DNA of 10,338 nt from MWBF01 sp964614645 (lineage in GTDB: Bacteria > Chloroflexota > Anaerolineae > CG2-30-64-16): contig CAZTMA010000171.1 in assembly GCA_964614645.1 (NCBI GenBank), positions 1-10,338 on the forward strand. Direction: 5' to 3'. Below, piece after piece: positions 5,077 through 10,338 of this stretch; position 1 is the stretch's first letter, and each line of letters begins with the position of its first letter. Under the pieces are notes generated by a model that worked only from the letters and a program-made list of their open reading frames with translations, was not told where the DNA came from and made no database searches. The position numbers and the translations under genes are program-made.

Positions 5077-5718
5077 ATGGCGAAGAAGAATCAGGCGGCA
5101 CAGCCGTATCTCGTAGTCGGCCAGATCGTGGCGCCCCACGGCATCCGGGGCGAGGTCAAGGTCGAGGTGATGAGCGACAACCCTGACCGGTTCAAGACGG
5201 GCGCTGAGCTGTATCTCAGCAGCACGCCCGAGGGAACCGATGCGCGGCCCGTCAAGCTGGCGACCAGCCGGCCGCACCACGACCGGAGGCTCGTCCGGCT
5301 GTCGGCAACGGCGGATCGCAACGCGGCCGAAGCGCTGCGCGGGCTGTACCTGCTCATCCCCGAGGCCGAGGCGATGGCACTGGACGAGCACGAAAACTTC
5401 GTGCACGACCTGATCGGGCTGCGCGTCGAGACGACCGCAGGCGAGCCGCTGGGCGAGATCGTGGAGATCGTGTTCACCCCGGCCAACGACGTGTACGTGG
5501 CGCGCGGGGAGGTGGGCGAAGTACTGCTGCCCGCAACGCGCGAGGTCGTCCGATCGGTGGACCTGGCTGCACGCACGATGGTCGTGGAGCTGCCCGAGGG
5601 GCTGCTCGCCCCGGCTATGGCAGAAAACGCAACGGACGAGCCGGACATCGATGAGACGGCTGACGTTGTCGAAGCGGAAGACACGAGTACGATAGGCAGC
5701 CAAGACGAGCCGGCATGA
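5077..5718 (+). CDS. rimM: Ribosome maturation factor RimM
   Basis: RimM helps the 3' domain of 16S rRNA and the 30S head to mature and binds S19. The product (213 aa) has the N-terminal barrel signature VVGQIVAPHGIRGEVKVEVMSDNPDRF and a C-terminal PRC-barrel region (NFVHDLIGLRVETTAGEPLGEIVEI, VLLPATREVVRSVDL). After the usual end (ELPEGLL) there is an acidic tail of about 32 residues with 12 Asp/Glu and no Lys/Arg. ATG 5077 has AGGTG 3 nt upstream; in-frame GTG 5071 is an alternative. The stop overlaps the next gene's start (ATGA), indicating translational coupling. Confidence 0.95.
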   Translation: MAKKNQAAQPYLVVGQIVAPHGIRGEVKVEVMSDNPDRFKTGAELYLSSTPEGTDARPVKLATSRPHHDRRLVRLSATADRNAAEALRGLYLLIPEAEAMALDEHENFVHDLIGLRVETTAGEPLGEIVEIVFTPANDVYVARGEVGEVLLPATREVVRSVDLAARTMVVELPEGLLAPAMAENATDEPDIDETADVVEAEDTSTIGSQDEPA

Positions 5719-6506
5719 CGCGCACACTGACCCTGCTATCCTGGAACGTCAACGGCGCGCGGGCCATCTATAAGGCCGGGTTCATGGACTGGCTGGCGGA
5801 GACCGCGCCCGACATCCTCTGCCTGCAGGAGACGCGCGCAGAGCCGAGTCAGATTCCCGCCGAGATGGCCGCGCCCGCCGGCTATCATGCGTTCTGGCAC
5901 GCGTCCAGCCGCAAGAAGGGGCACAGCGGGGTCGGGCTGCTCACGCGTGAGGCGCCGCTAAGCGTGTCCTATGGCATCGGCCGGCCCGAGTTCGACGACG
6001 AAGGGCGCACCATCGTCGCAGAGTACGCGGACTTCACCCTCATCAACTGCTACTTCCCCAACGGCGGCCGCGACCTGGAGCGCGTGCCTTACAAGCTGGC
6101 GTTCTACGACGCGTTTCTCGAATTCATCGAAGGGCTGCGCTCGCAGGGTCAGCAGGTCATCTTCTGCGGCGACGTCAACACCGCGCACCGGGAGATCGAC
6201 CTCGCGCGGCCGAAGCAGAACCTCAAGACGACCGGCTTCCTGCCCGAGGAACGCGCGTGGATGGACCGCCTCCTAGCCAGCGGTTATGTCGACATCTTCC
6301 GTCACCGCTACCCCGACCTGGCCGGGCAGTACACCTGGTGGCTGCAGTGGGCGCAGGCGCGCGAGCGGAACATCGGCTGGCGCATCGACTACTTCTTCGC
6401 CGCTGCGGAGGCGCTGCCGCGCGTGACGGACGCCTTCATCTGGCCCCATGTGCGCGGGAGCGACCACTGCCCGGTCGGGATACGATTGGAGACCATGGAA
6501 CGCTGA
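5715..6506 (+). CDS. xthA: Exonuclease III / AP endonuclease (Xth family)
   Basis: This base-excision repair enzyme cuts 5' of abasic sites and removes 3' blocking groups. The 263-residue product has all catalytic signatures at normal spacing: N11 (SWNVNGAR), E39 (LCLQETR), D153 and N155 (GDVNTAH), D225 (IGWRIDYF), D250 and H251 (SDHCPV). The length is normal. It starts within the rimM stop codon, so it is probably expressed with the ribosome-biogenesis cluster, an unusual partner. A strong hairpin terminator follows 12 nt after its stop. Confidence 0.95.
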   Translation: MTRTLTLLSWNVNGARAIYKAGFMDWLAETAPDILCLQETRAEPSQIPAEMAAPAGYHAFWHASSRKKGHSGVGLLTREAPLSVSYGIGRPEFDDEGRTIVAEYADFTLINCYFPNGGRDLERVPYKLAFYDAFLEFIEGLRSQGQQVIFCGDVNTAHREIDLARPKQNLKTTGFLPEERAWMDRLLASGYVDIFRHRYPDLAGQYTWWLQWAQARERNIGWRIDYFFAAAEALPRVTDAFIWPHVRGSDHCPVGIRLETMER

Positions 6507-6518
6507 CGGCAGACAGGA

Positions 6519-6560
6519 ATACAAGAGGCCGGCTGTCTCACAACAGCCGGCCTCTTGTAT
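6519..6560. terminator. Bidirectional-looking hairpin terminator after xthA
   Basis: Bases 6519–6536 pair perfectly with 6543–6560 (18 bp, loop CTCACA). The stem foot is AATACAAGAG / CTCTTGTATT-like, so A- and T-rich strands flank the GC core on both strands. It marks the end of the ffh–xthA cluster. Confidence 0.8.
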
Positions 6561-6726
6561 ATTAGTGCAGGCCATCTCAATCCTCAGCGTTGCGCATCAG
6601 CCACCCTACCGTACTGCAACCGGCCAGACCGAATGGTCAGCTCCCCGGGGGCTGGCTGCCGATGATCCCGACCAGCGAGCTTCCACCAGGAGGCGTTTGC
6701 AAGCGTCAGACTTCCTCTTTACACAA
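6561..6726. other. Intergenic stretch, no gene seen
   Basis: No convincing coding frame or RNA gene was seen between the terminator and the putative operator. Short open frames here have no family resemblance and no ribosome-binding site. Confidence 0.5.
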
Positions 6727-6771
6727 TTGTCACACAGACTTCACATTCGCGTTACGAGTATCCGGTAAAAT
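6727..6771 (+). promoter_or_regulatory. Candidate response-regulator operator and −10 for the copper genes
   Basis: Three similar heptamers recur exactly every 11 bp: TTGTCAC (6727–6733), ACTTCAC (6738–6744) and GCGTTAC (6749–6755). A −10-like TAAAAT (6766–6771) begins 10 nt after the last, which occupies the −35 position. This is the arrangement of Pho-box-type sites bound by OmpR/PhoB-family regulators as direct-repeat dimers. No good −35 is present, which suits an activated promoter. The leader would be about 65 nt. Which regulator acts is unknown. Confidence 0.42.
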
Positions 6772-6844
6772 GCTTGCCATGTTTGGAGCGCAGGAGCTTG
6801 TTTCTGCTGCTATTGGATTATCAACCACTGTTTGAGAGGCCAAT

Positions 6845-8557
6845 GTGAGACCATCTGTGAGACGATTATCGAGAAGAGAATTCTTGTGGGCAACAGGCGC
6901 CGCCAGTGCGAGCCTCGCGGCCGCATGCATGCCCGTTGCCCTGCAAACGCCGGCTCCCGCAGACGCAAGCGGGGCGGCGCCAAGCGAAATGGCCGCGACT
7001 GATCCGACCGAAACGAGGATGCCGGCAGCCGGCGCTGTCCCGACACCCGCTGGCACAGGGTCTGCGGTGGACCTCGAACTCGCGCTGACTGCCGTGGAGG
7101 GTGAGGTCAGCATCCTGCCCGGGCAGCCGACGCAAGTCTGGCGCTACCAGGCGGAAGTGCTGCAAGGCGATCCTGCTGCCGTGCAGGCGATGGAGGGCAG
7201 CTACCTGGGGCCAATCTTGCGCGTGCGCAAGGGGCAGCAGATACGTGTGCAGTTCCGCAACCAGTTGCCCGAGCAGAGCATCGTCCACTGGCACGGCATG
7301 CTGGTGCCGGACCTGATGGATGGCCCCCCGCGGCCCGCAATTGGCCCGCATCCGCACGGCCTGACGGGCGGGCAGGCCCATCGCGGCCTCGCCGGCCTGC
7401 TCATCGTCTCCGACGACGAGGAAGCGGCTGCGGGTCTGCCTGAGGGTGCGCAGGACCTGCCCATAATTATCCAGGACCGCACGTTCGATGCAAACAACCA
7501 ACTGGTCTACTTGAGCGGCGGCATGATGGGCGGCATGTTGGGCAGGGGGATGGGCGGCATGATGATGGACCGCATGATGGGCTTCCTCGGCGAGCGCATC
7601 CTGGTGAACGGGCAGCCGGACGCCATTCTGTCACTTGCGACGCGCGCCTACCGCCTGCGCGTGCTCAACGGCTCTAACTCACGCATCTACAAGCTGGCCT
7701 GGGGGGATGAGACCCCGCTGACCGTCATTGCTACGGACGGAGGGTTGCTCGAGCAGCCCGTGCAGAAGCCGTATGTGACGCTGGGCCCGGGCGAACGCGT
7801 AGAGCTGTGGGCGGATTTCTCGGGCCGCAAGGTGGGCGACGAAGTCATGCTGATGAGCCGGGAGTTCCTGGGCGCCGAAGGGGACATGCTCGTTGGCGGT
7901 GGCATGGGGATGGGTGGCATGGGCGACATGCACGGCATGCATCGCAGCGCCGCACCAGGAGCAACTCAAGATCCGGGCATGGCGGGCAGCGCACTGCCGA
8001 ACGGCGCGTTGTTCCCGATCCTGACCGTCCGCATCGACCGCGCGGAGCAGGAAACGCTCCGGCTGCCTGCGCAGTTGTCCAGCTCCGAACACTACCGCCT
8101 GGAGGACGCCAGCAACGGCGGGCAGCCCCGCTCGTTCGGCATGTCGATGCGCAACATGCAGTGGCTCCTGAATGGACGGGTGTTCGAAATGGAAGGTGTC
8201 GCAGAAAACGAGATCGTCAGGCTCGGGGACCTGGAGGCCTGGGAGTTCGTCAACGAGCAGAATCCGAACGAGATGATGGAGCGGATGGGCATGGTTCACC
8301 CCATGCACATCCACGGGGTGCAGTTCCAGGTCGTGCAGCGCGATCTGCTCATACCTGAACTGAAGGCGGGCTTCGAGTCGGTGCGCGAGGGTTATGTCGA
8401 TGAGGGCTGGAAGGACACGGTTGTCGTGATGCCGGGCGAGCGCGTGCGCCTGCTGGTGAAGTTCGTGCATCCGGGCCTGTTCTTATACCACTGCCACAAC
8501 CTTGAACACGAGGATATGGGCATGATGCGGAACTATCGGGTGGAGGGGTTAGTCTAG
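6845..8557 (+). CDS. Tat-exported lipoprotein multicopper oxidase, Met-rich (CueO/CopA-like)
   Basis: This family oxidises Cu(I) or other substrates outside the membrane using O2. The 570-residue product has a Tat motif (SRREFLW, 9–15) and a lipobox ending at C28 (SLAAAC), so it should be a membrane-anchored lipoprotein. Copper motifs are HWHG (148–151), HPMHIHG (485–491) and HCH…H…M with C550, H555 and axial M560. Two Met-rich stretches (about 225–245, nine Met; 347–367, six or more Met) fit cuprous-ion binding. The second motif is abnormal: only 19 residues separate H150 from H169 in GPHPHGLTGGQ, against 38 in E. coli CueO. The strand before it and the first His of the expected HPHxHG are missing. 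GTG 6845 follows GAGAGG by 5 nt. The adjacent copper ATPase supports a copper-resistance role; activity is doubtful if the deletion is real. Confidence 0.9.
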   Translation: MRPSVRRLSRREFLWATGAASASLAAACMPVALQTPAPADASGAAPSEMAATDPTETRMPAAGAVPTPAGTGSAVDLELALTAVEGEVSILPGQPTQVWRYQAEVLQGDPAAVQAMEGSYLGPILRVRKGQQIRVQFRNQLPEQSIVHWHGMLVPDLMDGPPRPAIGPHPHGLTGGQAHRGLAGLLIVSDDEEAAAGLPEGAQDLPIIIQDRTFDANNQLVYLSGGMMGGMLGRGMGGMMMDRMMGFLGERILVNGQPDAILSLATRAYRLRVLNGSNSRIYKLAWGDETPLTVIATDGGLLEQPVQKPYVTLGPGERVELWADFSGRKVGDEVMLMSREFLGAEGDMLVGGGMGMGGMGDMHGMHRSAAPGATQDPGMAGSALPNGALFPILTVRIDRAEQETLRLPAQLSSSEHYRLEDASNGGQPRSFGMSMRNMQWLLNGRVFEMEGVAENEIVRLGDLEAWEFVNEQNPNEMMERMGMVHPMHIHGVQFQVVQRDLLIPELKAGFESVREGYVDEGWKDTVVVMPGERVRLLVKFVHPGLFLYHCHNLEHEDMGMMRNYRVEGLV

Positions 8558-8606
8558 ATGGGCTTTCAGGCCGGCGCAGAGAGGTCACAAGTGAGGTGAG
8601 TGGAAC

Positions 8607-10338
8607 ATGAACGGTGATGGATCGAAGGCGGACGATCGACGATCGGACCAGGGCTTGGAAGAGGAACGCGGCCTGACGGACCATGCGCAGCAGGCGCACC
8701 ATGATGCCGGGCCGCCGCGGCGCGACGAGTCCCAGGACCACGAGGCGCCCGGACATGAGGCGATGGACAAGGCGGTGCACGGCCGCGATGCAGACCATGA
8801 GCCGGTCGACGCGGAGATCGAGCCGCCCCAGCCCGAGTCAGGTCACCAGCACCACGGCGAAGCTGTGCCGGCGGCCGCGGGAGAAACGCAGCCAGATCAC
8901 GGTGAGCACGACGCGCACACCGGGCATGCGATGGCAATGCCAGCAGCGGGAAGCGCAGAGCACGAGCAGCATGAGGTGGCCGGGGGCCACGAAGGGCATG
9001 GCGCCCACGTGGATCACGCGGGACATGAGCAGATGTTCCGGCGGCGCTTCTGGGTCTCGCTCCTGCTCTCCATACCCGTTCTGCTCTATAGCGAAATGAT
9101 CCAGCACTGGCTGGGCTTTACCATGCCGGCCTTTCCCGGCAGCCAATTCATCGTGCCCGTGCTGTCGATCGTGATCTTCCTTTACGGCGGCCTGCCCTTC
9201 CTGCAGATGGCGGTGCCCGAGCTGCGTAACCGCCAGCCGGGCATGATGACGCTGATCAGCCTCGCAATCACGGTCGCCTTCGTCTACAGCCTCGCAGCCC
9301 AATTCCTGCTTACCGGCGACACCTTCTTCTGGGAGCTCGTCACCCTGATCGACATCATGTTGCTCGGCCACTGGCTGGAAATGCGCAGCGTGCGCCAGGC
9401 GTCCGGCGCGCTCGATGCGCTGGCCAAGCTGATGCCCGACGTGGCCGAGCGTGAGCGTCCGGACGGCTCGACCGAAGAAGTGGCCGTGAACCAGTTGCGC
9501 ACGGGTGACATCCTCCTCATTCGGCCCGGCGCCAGCGTCCCTGCCGACGGCGAGGTCGAACGCGGCGAGTCCGAGGTCAACGAGTCCATGATCACGGGCG
9601 AGTCCCGGCCCGTCAAGAAGGAGCCGGGGTCGAAAGTCATTGCCGGCACGATCAACAGCGATGGCAGCCTGCGCGTGCGCGTCACGGCGACAGGTGAGCA
9701 GACCGCGCTGGCGGGAATCATGCGGCTGGTCAAGGAGGCCCAGACCAGCAAGTCCCGCACGCAAGTGCTGGCGGATAAGGCCGCGGCCTGGCTCTTCTAT
9801 GTTGCCTTAGGCGTGGCCCTGTTAACCGCCATCGGCTGGACCATCGCCATCGGGTTCAACGTCGAGGTCATTGCCCGCGTCGCCACGGTGCTCGTGATCG
9901 CGTGTCCGCACGCGCTGGGGTTGGCCATCCCGCTTGTGGTCGCCATCACGACCGCAAAGGGCGCGAACAACGGCATCCTGGTCCGCGACCGCCTGGCGCT
10001 CGAGCGCGCCCGCCTGGTCGACACGATCATCTTCGACAAGACGGGCACGCTGACCGAGGGCCGGTTCGGCGTTGTCGGCGTTGCCGTCGCTGACGGCACC
10101 AGCGTCGCGCCGGGCTGGACCGAGGAACGGGCGCTCGCGTTGGCAGCGGCCATCGAAGGCGATTCGGAGCACACGATCGCGCGCGGGATTCGCGCCGCGG
10201 CCGAGGAAAAGAAACTGGCCCTGCCCGAGGTGACTGAGTTCCAGGCGCTGAAGGGTCGCGGCGCGCAGGCCAGATCCGAGGGGCGCACGGTGTACGTCGG
10301 CGGGCCGCGGCTGCTCGAGTCGGTCAACGCGAAGGCGC
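8607..10338 (+). CDS. copB: CopB-type P1B-3 copper-exporting ATPase with His-rich N-terminus (partial, runs off window)
   Basis: This ATPase pumps copper out of the cytoplasm. ATG 8607 follows GAGGTGAG by 6 nt, and 577 codons are open to the window end. Residues 1–142 are hydrophilic and carry about 21 His, with no Cys-based metal-binding domain. Membrane helices follow from residue 145 (M1 FWVSLLLSIPVLLY; M2, M3 and M4 by about 265). The actuator TGES is at 330–333. Helix 6 carries the metal site CPH (433–435) in ACPHALGLAIPLV, diagnostic of the P1B-3 (CopB) class. The phosphorylation site DKTGT starts at D477, and SEHT with H522 corresponds to the HP locus. The hinge and last two helices lie beyond the window. 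The gene is 49 nt after the multicopper oxidase, same strand, so probably co-transcribed. P1B-3 pumps are reported to prefer Cu(II) or Cu(I); the substrate here is not resolved. Confidence 0.95.
   Translation, partial: MNGDGSKADDRRSDQGLEEERGLTDHAQQAHHDAGPPRRDESQDHEAPGHEAMDKAVHGRDADHEPVDAEIEPPQPESGHQHHGEAVPAAAGETQPDHGEHDAHTGHAMAMPAAGSAEHEQHEVAGGHEGHGAHVDHAGHEQMFRRRFWVSLLLSIPVLLYSEMIQHWLGFTMPAFPGSQFIVPVLSIVIFLYGGLPFLQMAVPELRNRQPGMMTLISLAITVAFVYSLAAQFLLTGDTFFWELVTLIDIMLLGHWLEMRSVRQASGALDALAKLMPDVAERERPDGSTEEVAVNQLRTGDILLIRPGASVPADGEVERGESEVNESMITGESRPVKKEPGSKVIAGTINSDGSLRVRVTATGEQTALAGIMRLVKEAQTSKSRTQVLADKAAAWLFYVALGVALLTAIGWTIAIGFNVEVIARVATVLVIACPHALGLAIPLVVAITTAKGANNGILVRDRLALERARLVDTIIFDKTGTLTEGRFGVVGVAVADGTSVAPGWTEERALALAAAIEGDSEHTIARGIRAAAEEKKLALPEVTEFQALKGRGAQARSEGRTVYVGGPRLLESVNAKA

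Noticed and set aside
8558..8599. Thirteen-codon ORF between the oxidase and the ATPase
   Set aside because: The ATG directly follows the stop codon with no own ribosome-binding site signal of note and no recognisable product; likely chance.

Overview
The window is GC-rich (roughly 65%, my estimate) bacterial chromosome from a draft or metagenome assembly, since a 39-N scaffold gap lies inside the first gene. The core cluster ffh–rpsP–khpA–rimM, a Chloroflexota-style M50 protease, a stand-alone CBM48 (glycogen-binding type) protein and a Tat-lipoprotein multicopper oxidase beside a CopB-type ATPase suggest Chloroflexota (Anaerolineae or relatives). That placement is inference from gene style; no marker was searched.

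Region 1 (1–1261) is an IS110-family insertion sequence inserted at the 3' foot of a perfect REP-like palindrome (1–38). The sequence allows the whole recombination system to be modelled. There is a leader of about 163 nt that folds as a bridge RNA (54–216), with a 5' stem-loop, a target-binding loop and a donor-binding loop. Its guide segments match the flanks and ends of this same copy. The DEDD/Ser transposase follows (224–1163, broken by the gap). A −35 box at the right end (1245–1250) and a −10 box at the left end (46–51) would be joined into a promoter only in the excised circle. A 24-bp hairpin (1165–1219) fills much of the right end.

Region 2 (1262–2726) holds an M50/site-2-protease-type membrane metalloprotease, convergent with a 99-residue CBM48 protein. 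The insertion sequence sits immediately upstream of the protease and probably separates it from its native promoter.

Region 3 (2727–6560) begins with interleaved divergent promoters for the CBM48 gene and ffh. It continues with a highly structured ffh leader, then ffh, an AT-rich perfect palindrome, rpsP, khpA, a hairpin, rimM and an exonuclease III gene overlapping rimM by 4 nt. A strong hairpin terminator closes it. Protein targeting (Ffh), the 30S subunit (S16), RNA binding (KhpA) and 30S maturation (RimM) are grouped as in many bacteria, but trmD and rplS, which often follow rimM, are replaced by the DNA-repair gene.

Region 4 (6561–10338) is a copper-handling pair. An intergenic region has three 11-bp-spaced heptamers and a −10 box. 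It is followed by a Tat-exported, lipid-anchored, Met-rich multicopper oxidase and a P1B-3 (CPH) copper ATPase with a very His-rich N-terminus, cut off by the window edge. The oxidase appears to lack about 20 residues, including a type-3 copper ligand, between its first two histidine motifs. Together they would export copper and oxidise or sequester it outside the membrane. The most notable items are the self-consistent IS110 bridge-RNA model and the apparently deleted copper-site segment of the oxidase.
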